From Limivivens sp034101475 (GTDB lineage Bacteria; Bacillota; Clostridia; Lachnospirales; Lachnospiraceae): DNA of 64,000 bases. The stretch lies in the NCBI GenBank assembly GCA_034101475.1, contig JAXEJQ010000106.1:14188-78187 (forward strand), given 5' to 3'. Both the position numbers and the translations under genes were made by a program. How positions within the stretch are numbered: the stretch's first letter is position 1; each line of letters begins with the position of its first letter. This document shows, piece after piece, positions 8,612-16,348 of the stretch. The notes under the pieces are model-generated. The model saw only the letters and a list, made by a program, of their open reading frames with translations, did no database searches and was not told the DNA's origin.

Positions 8612-9297
8612 TCCGACTCACCTATGATTTCCTCAATAATGGGACTGGAATCATCTCTCTGGGGAGGCAGCCGATAATTGCTGTATAACACTCCGATAAG
8701 AAGGCAGACTGCCACAATCGTCACCAGAATCGCCAATGTACTGTTTTTCGGTTTCCGGAAAGGAAAATCCACAATAAACAGGATCCCAACAATCAACAAC
8801 GCCAAATGCAGTAACACCATAAACCAGAAGTCTGAAACCACAAACTGGAGCAGAAAGACCAGCGGAAGAATCACTGCCATGGATGTAATCGGCAGGCCGT
8901 GATAATACTTGTTGGCTCCCCCTTCCTCCTGCTGCCGCTTCCCTTCCAGAACATTAAAATATCCCAGCCGGATCACGGAACAGGTACAGTAAAGAAAAAT
9001 AACCCCCAGTCCCAGAGTACCGCGCACGCCAAGAAGATAGCAGATCAACGCCGGAAAGGCTCCGAAACAGACCACATCGCACAGCGAATCAATCTGAATC
9101 CCAAAGGCCTTTTCCTCCTCCGTCCGGTTCTGTTTCGTCCGGGCGATTTTCCCGTCAAACATGTCGCAAAGCCCGGACAGAGCCAGGCAGAAAATTGCTG
9201 TTTTAAATCTCCCGTGAATTGCCTGCGTCATCCCCATCACGGAAATCATCAGGCTGACATAGGTCAGAACGACCGTATAATCATAAAAGCCTATCAT
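8608..9297 (-). CDS. pssA: CDP-diacylglycerol--serine O-phosphatidyltransferase
   Basis: A 229-residue integral membrane enzyme that joins CDP-diacylglycerol and serine to form phosphatidylserine, the substrate of the adjacent psd product. The CDP-alcohol phosphatidyltransferase signature is visible as DG-x-x-AR ... G-x-x-x-D-x-x-x-D (DGKIARTKQN ... GIQIDSLCD, residues ~48-78), followed by several hydrophobic segments. The start at 9297 (MIGFYDYT) follows AAAGGGG; a longer in-frame extension upstream reads into repeat-derived DNA and is rejected. Confidence 0.94.
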   Translation of the reverse strand: MIGFYDYTVVLTYVSLMISVMGMTQAIHGRFKTAIFCLALSGLCDMFDGKIARTKQNRTEEEKAFGIQIDSLCDVVCFGAFPALICYLLGVRGTLGLGVIFLYCTCSVIRLGYFNVLEGKRQQEEGGANKYYHGLPITSMAVILPLVFLLQFVVSDFWFMVLLHLALLIVGILFIVDFPFRKPKNSTLAILVTIVAVCLLIGVLYSNYRLPPQRDDSSPIIEEIIGESE

Positions 9298-9384
9298 ACT
9301 CAAAACCCCTTTTCCCGCGTTCGCGGGTTCCTTTCTCTTTCCTTTTCTCTGGTCACTTATAAAACTTATTCCTTGGCTCATAGA

Positions 9385-9570
9385 ATGAGTTGCCCGACAA
9401 ATGAGCCTTCCGTCGATTTTTCCGTGCTGTGCACTTCCAAAATCGACGAAAACATTCGCAATTCGCTCATTTTTCTGCGAAAAATGGCTGCTTGCTCATG
9501 TATGCGGGACCCATAGACATGAAAATCCATGCAGGCACGGATTTTCATGTCCATTTGTCCCTTGGCTCAT
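9385..9570 (-). repeat. Repeat family A, copy 2
   Basis: A full-length copy in the opposite orientation to copy 1. On the plus strand it begins ATGAGTTGCCCGACAAATG and ends CCCTTGGCTCAT. The same CCTTGGCTCATAGAAT occurs at both sides (9371-9386 and 9560-9575), so a solitary element end lies just left of the intact copy. The long hairpin is conserved. It sits in the gap between the flippase-like gene and pssA. Confidence 0.85.
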
Positions 9571-10574
9571 AGAATAAAATTTGCCACCACAGTCATGACC
9601 GCACTGATCAGAAGCTGGGAGTAATAGCTGATTCCCCTGGTCAGAATCATAGCCGGGAGCAGAAGATTCTGTCCAAAGATCGGAACAAAGATGGACAGGA
9701 ACAAAGACTCGCTGATCCCCATTCCCCCGGGCAGAGGCAGCATATCCACCGCCACAGAAATCATTCCCTGCAGAATTACAATATTAACCAATTCCTCTCC
9801 CTTCAGTCCGAAAGCCCGGTATACCAGGAAAGTGACAAAAAATAAAATCATCCTCTGGCAGACGGTAATCAGGAAAGCATTCACCACTACCATCTTATGC
9901 CCGCGGTAGAATTCTGCCGCCGTGTGATACTGGTCCATGGAATGCTTCAGCTTTTCCAGACGTTCTGTTTTCTTTTTCAGAATATGAAGCCGCTCCAGAA
10001 TGCCAAGCCCCTTCACCACAAAGAAACTGGCCAGCTTCGGATGAAATGCCAGGATCATCATTGCCGCAACGCAGAACACATTCAGGGCAACCCCCAGATA
10101 CATCCAGGGCATCACCGGCTCCAGATACCGCATGATCCGCTCCGGCCGGAAAATCAGAACTGCCGCTCCCATCACCACCAGAACCATCTTATAAGTAATG
10201 GTGACAATCATCAGAATCAGGGTGGATTCCGGAACCGGTATCTTTCCCTTTTTCATGTAATAAATCTGCGCCGGCTGGCCTCCGCTGGCCGAAGGCGTAA
10301 TACAGCTGAAAAAAAAGCCGATAAAGGAATACAGATAACACCTTCCCGGATGAACCTCATGGCCCAGCGTACGCAGAAGATAACAGATAATAATAGATTC
10401 TCCCCAGATAAAGGTTACAACACAGACCACGCCCCACAATAAATATCCGATCTTTGCGGTTTTTATATAGGAAAAAATCAGACTCAGATCCTCCCCCCGG
10501 AAGACCGCCCACATCGTACAGCAGAAAACTGCAATCAGAAATCCCACATTCAAAATATTTTTTCTTTTCTCCAT
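9567..10574 (-). CDS. Flippase-like (lysylphosphatidylglycerol synthase TM region / UPF0104) membrane protein
   Basis: A 335-residue polytopic protein of the UPF0104/YbhN family, the membrane region found in MprF-type flippases. Characteristic blocks are FFSCITPSASGGQPAQIYYM (residues ~90-109) and the C-terminal LPLPGGMGISESLFL. No lysyl-transferase domain is present. It lies among pssA, psd and a PAP2 phosphatase, so a role in moving or handling lipids is a reasonable inference. The final codons overlap the end of repeat A by four bases, so the repeat may provide the stop codon region. Confidence 0.87.
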   Translation of the reverse strand: MEKRKNILNVGFLIAVFCCTMWAVFRGEDLSLIFSYIKTAKIGYLLWGVVCVVTFIWGESIIICYLLRTLGHEVHPGRCYLYSFIGFFFSCITPSASGGQPAQIYYMKKGKIPVPESTLILMIVTITYKMVLVVMGAAVLIFRPERIMRYLEPVMPWMYLGVALNVFCVAAMMILAFHPKLASFFVVKGLGILERLHILKKKTERLEKLKHSMDQYHTAAEFYRGHKMVVVNAFLITVCQRMILFFVTFLVYRAFGLKGEELVNIVILQGMISVAVDMLPLPGGMGISESLFLSIFVPIFGQNLLLPAMILTRGISYYSQLLISAVMTVVANFIL

Positions 10575-10627
10575 TTATCCTTCCTTTCCCCAGACCTTCC
10601 GGCTGTTCCCGACAGCCGCATTTTTCC

Positions 10628-11317
10628 TTACTCCCTTTTTCCAAATACCTTCTGATTGACCCTTTCAAAAAAATTCATAACCGGTCTGTACAGCCCCGGA
10701 GAACTGCAGAGCCTCCAGGAGCCCTCCGCCAGGGCCACCCCGCCGATCAGATCCACCAGATAATGCTGCTTCGTAAACTGGGTGGACAGACAAACCAGAA
10801 TCGCGAAAATAAGGGAAAAGCCCTGATACCACCGGGGTATTTTTTTCTGTCCCCGGATGCCGATATAGCAGAACCAGCTTGTCAGGCAGTGAATGGAAGG
10901 AAACAGATTCGTAGGCTCATCAGCGGCATACAGCCAGGCCATAAGAAGCTCCCAGATTCCCGTGCCGGTCACCTCCGGCCGGACATTGGTAGTCGGGAGA
11001 AAAAGGTAAAACAGACCACAGACCAGACGTGACAGCAGATCCGCTGTTACGAACCGGTAGAAATGCTCTTTTTCCAGCCTGCCGACCATCAGATAATTGA
11101 CCACCCAGAACAGATAGCACACCAGATAAATACTCACCCATGCGGGCTGAAAGGGCACCATACGGTCCAATGGAGTGGTAAAATCATAATGATACGCATC
11201 TCTTACAAACATTCTGAATACAAAATAGACCAGATCATTCAGAAAAAAACAGGAGAGCAGCGGAATCAAACTCTGTACCGGCACAACAGACCCCGCTTTC
11301 TTTTTCAGCCATTCCAT
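10628..11317 (-). CDS. PAP2 superfamily phosphatase, membrane-bound
   Basis: A 229-residue membrane protein of the phosphatidic acid phosphatase type 2 superfamily. Motifs are PSIHCLTSW (catalytic His in the PSxH motif) and TKQHYLVDLIGG (His-x-x-x-Asp). Probable activities are removal of phosphate from lipid phosphates or transfer between lipid headgroups, as in inositol phosphorylceramide synthase-like members. GGAGG precedes the ATG. It is the first gene of the minus-strand lipid cluster. Confidence 0.88.
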   Translation of the reverse strand: MEWLKKKAGSVVPVQSLIPLLSCFFLNDLVYFVFRMFVRDAYHYDFTTPLDRMVPFQPAWVSIYLVCYLFWVVNYLMVGRLEKEHFYRFVTADLLSRLVCGLFYLFLPTTNVRPEVTGTGIWELLMAWLYAADEPTNLFPSIHCLTSWFCYIGIRGQKKIPRWYQGFSLIFAILVCLSTQFTKQHYLVDLIGGVALAEGSWRLCSSPGLYRPVMNFFERVNQKVFGKRE

Positions 11318-11420
11318 GAATCATTGTCCTCCAGACAAAAAATCCAAAATAATACCACTTATTCTGTTACTATATCACATTTTTCTTGTTTTGTCGCTAA
11401 TACAATACAAAAATTTGCAC

Positions 11421-11452
11421 AAAAAGGGCAGCCGCCAGGGCTGCCCTTTTTT
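11421..11452. terminator. Bidirectional intrinsic terminator
   Basis: A GC-rich stem (AAAGGGCAGCC, loop GCCAG, GGCTGCCCTTT) has A and T tracts on both sides. Its end touches the stop codon of the membrane-protein gene at 11451, which it most probably terminates. Confidence 0.9.
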
Positions 11453-12116
11453 ACTCCTGAAACAGATATTTGATCAGTTCCACAGACTGCTCCGTATTCT
11501 TTCCGGATACCACGACCCCCAGATAGACCGGTTCGTAGCTTGTCATGCCAAGAGACTGCCATTTCGCACTGTCCTGGATCAGAATCGCGTCTCCTACGAT
11601 GTACTCCGACAGCTCCTCATAGAGCTCGGGATCCAGTACCTCCTTCAGATCGAAAAAGGTCTCCTGTTCTTTATAATGTTCGTATGTCTCTTCCGGACAG
11701 ATCAGCACATCCATGGAGCCTGCCGCAATCAATGCCAGCATCTTGGTCTGAGTGGCATAATCCGTCATCTGGTCTCCATAGCTCTGCAGGGAATTGTCAA
11801 ACGTTACGATATGGCGTTCATCTTCATCGCCCAGGTAAGCCTTGAAGTCCTCTGCCGCCGCATCCGCGTCACCCTCCAGGCCATTGATCACCACCGCGTA
11901 CAGGATATCCTGGTTTTTCATGTTATCCACCCAGTCCACCATAAAGATAATAAACAAAATCACGCCTGCGATGGCTGCCATAACGGGCTTGTAATACATC
12001 CAGATGTATTCCACGCGCCCTTTCCAGCCCATGGACATCAGCTTTTCCTTCTCCAGCTGCCGTTTTTCCTTACTTGTCAGGTCTGACTCATACCGTTTCT
12101 TCTGCTGTTCTGCCAT
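11451..12116 (-). CDS. Uncharacterised membrane protein translationally coupled to ftsH
   Basis: A 221-residue protein with a charged cytoplasmic N-terminus (KEKRQLEKEKL), one membrane segment near residues 46-64 (AAIAGVILFIIFMV) and an extracellular domain of ~150 residues containing CPEE and GDAILIQDSAKW. I do not recognise a catalytic motif. Its start lies inside ftsH (29-base overlap) with AAAGGAG upstream, so it is co-translated with the protease. It could be an FtsH partner or merely share its transcript. Confidence 0.8.
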   Translation of the reverse strand: MAEQQKKRYESDLTSKEKRQLEKEKLMSMGWKGRVEYIWMYYKPVMAAIAGVILFIIFMVDWVDNMKNQDILYAVVINGLEGDADAAAEDFKAYLGDEDERHIVTFDNSLQSYGDQMTDYATQTKMLALIAAGSMDVLICPEETYEHYKEQETFFDLKEVLDPELYEELSEYIVGDAILIQDSAKWQSLGMTSYEPVYLGVVVSGKNTEQSVELIKYLFQE

Positions 12117-13944
12117 CTGTTACTCCTTTCAGGTTCAGAATCCGCATGAATTCCTCTCCTGTGATCGTTTCGTTTTCGTAAAGGTATTTTGAAATTTCAT
12201 GGAGTTTTCCGATATTGTCCTCCAGAATCTGATAGGCCTTGTCATACTGTGCCTTAACAAGCTCCACAACCTTTTTATCCAGAATCGTCTGCGTCTCCGG
12301 AGAACATGCCAGAGAGGCGTCTCCTCCCAGATACTGGTTTGTCACCGTTTCCATGGCTACCATACCGAATTCATCACTCATGCCGTAGCGGGAAATCATG
12401 GCCCTCGCCATCTTGGTAGCCTGCTCGATATCATTGGAAGCACCGGTGGTAATCTGATGGAAAACCAGCTCCTCCGCTGCCCGGCCTCCCGTAAAGGTGG
12501 CGATCTTATTCTCGATCTCCTCCTTTGTCATCAGGAAATGCTCGCCCTCTTCCACCTGCATGGTATAGCCCAGGGCCCCCGAGGTACGGGGAATAATCGT
12601 GATCTTGTGAACCGGTGCGGATTCTGTCTGCATAGCCGCAACCAGCGCATGACCCACCTCATGGTATGCCACAACCAGCTTCTCCTTGCTGGAAAGAACG
12701 CGGTTCTTCTTCTGATATCCGGCGATAACCACTTCCACGCTCTCCTCCAGGTCCGCCTGGGTGGCAAATCTCCTGCCGTCACGCACGGCCCGAAGAGCAC
12801 CTTCGTTAATAATATTGGCCAGCTCTGCGCCGGAGGCTCCGGCAGCTGCCCGGGCAATGGCACCGAAATCCACATTGTCCGCAATCTTAATCTTCTTCGC
12901 ATGTACCCGCAGAATATCCTCACGGCCCTTCAGATCCGGAAGCTCCACCGGTACCCGCCGGTCAAACCGTCCCGGACGCAGCAGCGCCGGATCCAGAGAC
13001 TCCGGACGGTTGGTGGCTGCCAGAATCACAACACCCTTGGAACCATCGAAGCCATCCATCTCCGTCAGAAGCTGGTTCAACGTCTGTTCACGCTCATCGT
13101 TTCCTCCGGGCATCGCGCCGTCACGCTTCTTTCCGATGGTATCAATCTCATCAATAAATACAATACAGGGCGCTTTTTCATTGGCCTGCTTGAACAGGTC
13201 ACGCACCTTGGCAGCTCCCATACCTACAAACATCTCCACAAATTCCGAACCGGAAATGGAGAAGAACGGCACGTTTGCTTCTCCGGCCACTGCCTTGGCC
13301 AGCAGTGTTTTACCGGTTCCAGGAGGGCCTACCAGAAGGGCGCCCTTGGGCATGGATGCACCGATATCCTGGTATTTCTGCGGATTATGAAGGAAATCCA
13401 CAATCTCCTGCAGAACCTCCTTGGCTTCATCCTCTCCGGCCACATCGGAAAATTTAATGCCTGTGGTGGACTTGACATACACCTTGGCATTGCTCTTTCC
13501 CATGCCGAACATCATGGAGTCGCCTCCGCCTCCCATCTTATTCATCATTTTCTTCATCATAAACTGGCCCAGGGCCACAATCAGAATGATGGGAAGAATG
13601 TAGCCTACCAGAATGCTCACCAGCGGCGAAGCCTGCTTCACAATCTCCTTCGAAAACTTGGCTCCGGATTTGTAAAGTCTGGAAACCAGCTCAATGTCAT
13701 CGATGACACCGGTCTTATAGACATTCTCACCGCTCTTGTCCGTAAACGTAATCTGCGTATCACTGATATCCACATATCCGACCTGTCGGTTTTCTACCAT
13801 AGCCAGAAACGTGCTGTAATCGACTTCCTGAACACGGCGCTCCATAATACTCGGATACACCAGCAGGTTAATCAGAAACAGGACCACCATCGCAATTACA
13901 TAATAAAAAATAATTGGTTTTTTCGGGGGTTTCATTTCCTGCAT
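12088..13944 (-). CDS. ftsH: ATP-dependent zinc metalloprotease FtsH
   Basis: A 618-residue membrane AAA protease. Two N-terminal membrane segments flank a short extracytoplasmic domain; Walker A is GPPGTGKT, Walker B is VFIDEIDTIG, the second region of homology is NRPESLDPALLRPGRFDRR, and the zinc site is HEVGH with a downstream acidic ligand. It degrades misfolded and regulatory membrane proteins. The ATG at 13944 is chosen because AAAGGAG lies 8 bases upstream; an in-frame extension of 12 codons lacks a ribosome binding site. Confidence 0.97.
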   Translation of the reverse strand: MQEMKPPKKPIIFYYVIAMVVLFLINLLVYPSIMERRVQEVDYSTFLAMVENRQVGYVDISDTQITFTDKSGENVYKTGVIDDIELVSRLYKSGAKFSKEIVKQASPLVSILVGYILPIILIVALGQFMMKKMMNKMGGGGDSMMFGMGKSNAKVYVKSTTGIKFSDVAGEDEAKEVLQEIVDFLHNPQKYQDIGASMPKGALLVGPPGTGKTLLAKAVAGEANVPFFSISGSEFVEMFVGMGAAKVRDLFKQANEKAPCIVFIDEIDTIGKKRDGAMPGGNDEREQTLNQLLTEMDGFDGSKGVVILAATNRPESLDPALLRPGRFDRRVPVELPDLKGREDILRVHAKKIKIADNVDFGAIARAAAGASGAELANIINEGALRAVRDGRRFATQADLEESVEVVIAGYQKKNRVLSSKEKLVVAYHEVGHALVAAMQTESAPVHKITIIPRTSGALGYTMQVEEGEHFLMTKEEIENKIATFTGGRAAEELVFHQITTGASNDIEQATKMARAMISRYGMSDEFGMVAMETVTNQYLGGDASLACSPETQTILDKKVVELVKAQYDKAYQILEDNIGKLHEISKYLYENETITGEEFMRILNLKGVTDGRTAEETV

Positions 13945-13981
13945 AATTATTCTCCTTTCTGCCGCGGTGACGGCAATCAAA

Positions 13982-14055
13982 AAAAGCAGTCAGGATCCTT
14001 CTGGCTGCTTCCTGTAACTTGACTCAATTATAAATTCCACCCTCAAAAAAAACAA
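13982..14055 (-). promoter_or_regulatory. ftsH promoter and terminator-like leader hairpin
   Basis: On the minus strand TTGTTT (14050-14055), a 17-base spacer, and TATAAT (14027-14032). Just downstream at about 13982-14011 is a hairpin (AAGCAG-C-CAG against CTG-A-CTGCTT) followed by a run of T. The terminator shape between promoter and gene suggests an attenuator or a 5' stabilising hairpin. Confidence 0.55.
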
Positions 14056-14144
14056 TGCCTATTTTCTAAATAAAGTATAAATTTATTCGTATCTGCCCCG
14101 CATTCCGCGCCTTCCCGCGCCCGATGCCGTCCGGCAGCAGTTAT

Positions 14145-14384
14145 TCAATAACAGATATATTCCGAAAGCTCCTCAAGCAAATCGCTGCAGTCCACCGCGT
14201 GTACCTGCAGTTCCACATTATCGGCGGTACTAAGGCTGAAGGCGCTGATGATGGACTTGGCATCCAGGACAGATCCCTCACTGGTCAGATTTACATGATA
14301 GTCAAAATGATTTACAATGTTAACGAAGCGGATAATGTCTTCCGGTTTATGGAATTTTACTGGTATATTCGTCAATTCCTTCAC
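14145..14384 (-). CDS. HPr-family phosphocarrier-like protein lacking the canonical active site
   Basis: A 79-residue protein with the HPr fold signature around the regulatory serine region (VLDAKSIISAFSL compares with the AKSIMGVMSL block of HPr). The phosphorylation-site sequence His-Ala-Arg-Pro is not present; a single His12 is followed by Lys-Pro. It is therefore unlikely to be a normal PTS carrier. The start is uncertain: a GTG at 14384 lies very close to AAAGGGGG, while a TTG at 14375 has a better-spaced AGGGGGTGA. Similar catalytically altered HPr-like proteins occur in Clostridia; the function is unknown. Confidence 0.75.
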   Translation of the reverse strand: MKELTNIPVKFHKPEDIIRFVNIVNHFDYHVNLTSEGSVLDAKSIISAFSLSTADNVELQVHAVDCSDLLEELSEYICY

Positions 14385-14568
14385 CCCCTTTGGTATATTT
14401 ATACTATTGACATTATATCGAATCTGTAATCGATATCAAATGTATTTTTCATGTATTTTTCATGAACATTTCATGAACTTTCTCTTTCGTTGTCTTATTT
14501 CCTTTTTAATACAGGTATGGCCCGCAGAACCGGAAAAATATCCGCGGATTTTCCCTCTGCATGACAAA

Positions 14569-14596
14569 ATGCAGCCCGACAGCGGCTGCATCTTTG
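14569..14596 (-). terminator. Weak terminator-like hairpin
   Basis: ATGCAGCC and GGCTGCAT form an 8-bp stem, followed on the minus strand by TTTGTC. It lies downstream of the 74-residue protein gene. Confidence 0.45.
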
Positions 14597-14633
14597 CACA
14601 ATTCTGAATCCATGGAGAAATCCTTCTCCCTCA

Positions 14634-14858
14634 TCAATAAATTTTCCGCAGTTCCGAGGGCTGGATTCCATACTGCTCCATAAACTGCTCCAGCTCCTGA
14701 TCGTTTCGGATCAGAGTCACCTCTTCAAACTTTCCATCGGAAAGATTCTGGAACCCCGCAACCCGTTCGCCGGTACAGATACTGGCCCGGACTGCCGGAA
14801 TCCGGCTTGCCCGGTCAAAGGATTTCTGCTCCCTCTTTTTCTTCTTCTGAAACAGCAT
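14634..14858 (-). CDS. Small conserved protein of unknown function
   Basis: A 74-residue, highly charged soluble protein (KKKKREQKSFDRASRIPAV ... ASICTGERVAGF ... DQELEQFMEQYGI). I do not recognise a family with a known function. The start at 14858 is well supported by AGGAGGTGAT three bases upstream. A longer in-frame extension reads through repeat B copy 2 and is rejected. The repeat therefore lies in the mRNA leader or at the promoter of this gene. Confidence 0.75.
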   Translation of the reverse strand: MLFQKKKKREQKSFDRASRIPAVRASICTGERVAGFQNLSDGKFEEVTLIRNDQELEQFMEQYGIQPSELRKIY

Positions 14859-14890
14859 GGGATCACCTCCTGCGCGCTCGCTGTATACAC

Positions 14891-14940
14891 ACGATGCCAG
14901 GATTGTGGGAGCGCGAAGCACGGAACAATCCTGCATCATT
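14891..14940 (+). repeat. Repeat family B, copy 2 (short)
   Basis: A ~50-bp deleted copy that keeps CGATGCCAGGATTGTGGG, the core GCGAAGCACGGAACAATCC and a GCATCAT end. It lacks the CTTTTGA segment present in the longer copies. The two ends still pair (AGGATTGT with ACAATCCT). Confidence 0.75.
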
Positions 14941-15024
14941 ACACATAAGTATAGCAGAATACTGGGAAATTGTCCACTCCTGAGAAGCATTTTTCTGTCT
15001 GATATCAGAAGCTGCCGTTACTGT

Positions 15025-15975
15025 TCAGATCTCCAGCTGATGAATGCATTCCCGGATGGTTTTTGCCGAACAGGCAAATCTGGCCTGTTCTTCCCCTGTC
15101 AGGTAAAATTCTCCGATATCCTCCACACCGTTTCGGTTTAAGATCGCCGGAACCCCGCAGAAAATCCCGCTTTCGCCGTACTCCCCGTCCAGATAGGCTG
15201 ATACGGAATAAATCTTATTCTCGTCATACAAAATAGCCTTCACAATTGCCGTCACCGCGCTTGCAATTCCGTACTGGGTATTTCCCTTGGCCTTCAGCAC
15301 ATAGCCCCCGGACCGGCGCACTTCCTCCACCATGTTTTCCAGGTCCATATTCTGGATACGTCCTTCCTTTTCCCGTACAATCACCTGGAAGCTCTTGCCC
15401 CCTGCCCGGACATGGCTCCAGGGAATCATCATGGCATCCCCGTGCTCTCCCATCACATAGGCATCCACACTGCGCGGATCAATGAGCATGGCTTTTGCAA
15501 TCAGATGCTTCAGCCGGGCTGTTTCCAGCACAGTTCCCGTCCCGATCACTCTGGAAGCCGGCAGGCCGGAAAGCTTCCATACCAGCCAGGCCATAGCATC
15601 CACCGGATTGGAAACCACCAGAAAAATCCCATCGAAACCGCTCTCCATCACCTGGGGCACGATGGCGCGCATGATCCCTGCCGATTTTCCCAGAGCCGCT
15701 CTCCGGTCCATTTCCCCGTTGACAGGTGCTGCCGCCGTGAGCACCACAATATCCGCGTCCGCGCATTCCCCGTATCCGCCTGCGCTCACCCGGACATTTC
15801 TTCTCTGAAACTCCATGCTGTGCTGCATGTCCAGAGCCTCACCGCCGGCTTTCTCCTGGTTCAGGTCCACCAGAACCACCTCTGCCGCAACGCCCTGCAC
15901 CACCAGGCTGTAGGCTGTCGTCGCCCCCACTGCTCCTGCACCGATAATCACAACTTTTGATCTGCTGATTTTCAT
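15025..15975 (-). CDS. L-lactate dehydrogenase-family NAD-dependent 2-hydroxyacid dehydrogenase
   Basis: A 316-residue LDH/MDH-family enzyme interconverting a 2-oxoacid and an L-2-hydroxyacid with NAD(H). The nucleotide-binding loop is GAGAVGATTAYS, the catalytic His lies in MGEHGDAMMIPW, and the substrate-binding Arg lies in TVLETARLKH. Two features are unusual. The residue that is normally Asp168 in LDSAR is Glu (LETAR). The mobile substrate loop reads AAAPVNGEMDRR rather than the Gln102-containing GANQKPGETR, so the substrate may not be lactate (2-hydroxyisocaproate-type is one option). GGAGGAAGAAT precedes the ATG. A terminator and small ORF lie just upstream. Confidence 0.85.
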   Translation of the reverse strand: MKISRSKVVIIGAGAVGATTAYSLVVQGVAAEVVLVDLNQEKAGGEALDMQHSMEFQRRNVRVSAGGYGECADADIVVLTAAAPVNGEMDRRAALGKSAGIMRAIVPQVMESGFDGIFLVVSNPVDAMAWLVWKLSGLPASRVIGTGTVLETARLKHLIAKAMLIDPRSVDAYVMGEHGDAMMIPWSHVRAGGKSFQVIVREKEGRIQNMDLENMVEEVRRSGGYVLKAKGNTQYGIASAVTAIVKAILYDENKIYSVSAYLDGEYGESGIFCGVPAILNRNGVEDIGEFYLTGEEQARFACSAKTIRECIHQLEI

Positions 15976-16036
15976 ATTCTTCCTCCTGATTCTTCTGATT
16001 TCTGTTTCATCAGCCCAGCACTTTATCGAGTTGAAT

Positions 16037-16073
16037 TCAAAAAGTGCAGCTGCCGAAGCAACTGCACTTTTTC
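16037..16073. terminator. Intrinsic terminator or attenuator upstream of the dehydrogenase
   Basis: The arms AAAAAGTGCAG and CTGCACTTTTT pair around a loop that itself pairs partly. It is symmetric, so it can act on both strands. It begins directly after the stop codon of the 32-codon ORF and lies 62 bases before the dehydrogenase start, so it either ends a short transcript or attenuates the dehydrogenase gene. Confidence 0.85.
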
Positions 16074-16170
16074 AAATCTCTATAAAATTGTTCCGGGATC
16101 GTCCGATCGGAGGCTGATTCCGCCGGACCCGGATCTCACGGCTTTTTTCGGTATCTTTTCCTGCTGTCAT
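16072..16170 (-). CDS. Small ORF (32 residues) between a strong promoter and a terminator
   Basis: The ATG at 16170 has AGGAG seven bases upstream. The peptide is very basic and hydrophilic (MTAGKDTEKSREIRVRRNQ ... FIEI) with no membrane segment and no family I recognise. Its stop codon touches a terminator, and a consensus promoter lies about 70 bases upstream. It may be a genuine small protein or a leader ORF controlling the dehydrogenase. The evidence is ribosome-binding-site quality and position only. Confidence 0.5.
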   Translation of the reverse strand: MTAGKDTEKSREIRVRRNQPPIGRSRNNFIEI

Positions 16171-16236
16171 CTGAAATCTCCTGTTACTGTCCGTGTACTG
16201 CATACATTTTTCTTTATCCGGCACACTATATGCTAC

Positions 16237-16265
16237 AGTATAAAGCATCTTCCGGCATCTGTCAA
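16237..16265 (-). promoter_or_regulatory. Consensus promoter upstream of the small ORF and dehydrogenase
   Basis: On the minus strand TTGACA (16260-16265), a 17-base spacer, and TATACT (16237-16242). This is one of the best vegetative-type promoters in the window. Confidence 0.75.
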
Positions 16266-16348
16266 TCCATTTTCCAGCCGTGGAAGCTTCCTTTATTTTC
16301 CGGCCGCAGGAACCTCATTGATTCCTCAGCTGCAGGAGCCTTATTTAT

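Noticed and set aside
9298..9381. N-terminal extension of pssA
   Set aside because: It reads into sequence next to repeat A, has no ribosome binding site, and the family starts at MIGFYDYT-like sequence.
9385..9570. Repeat A as an insertion sequence with a transposase
   Set aside because: No element copy is over ~190 bp and none encodes a protein; they can only be non-autonomous.
12199..14022. A 607-codon plus-strand reading frame opposite ftsH
   Set aside because: It is the antisense of a clear FtsH gene with all motifs, has no ribosome binding site, and its translation is His/Leu/Arg-rich like an antisense shadow.
15025..15975. Calling the gene malate dehydrogenase
   Set aside because: The Arg102-type MDH specificity loop is absent, and MGEHGD and the fold do not decide; only the broader family is supported.
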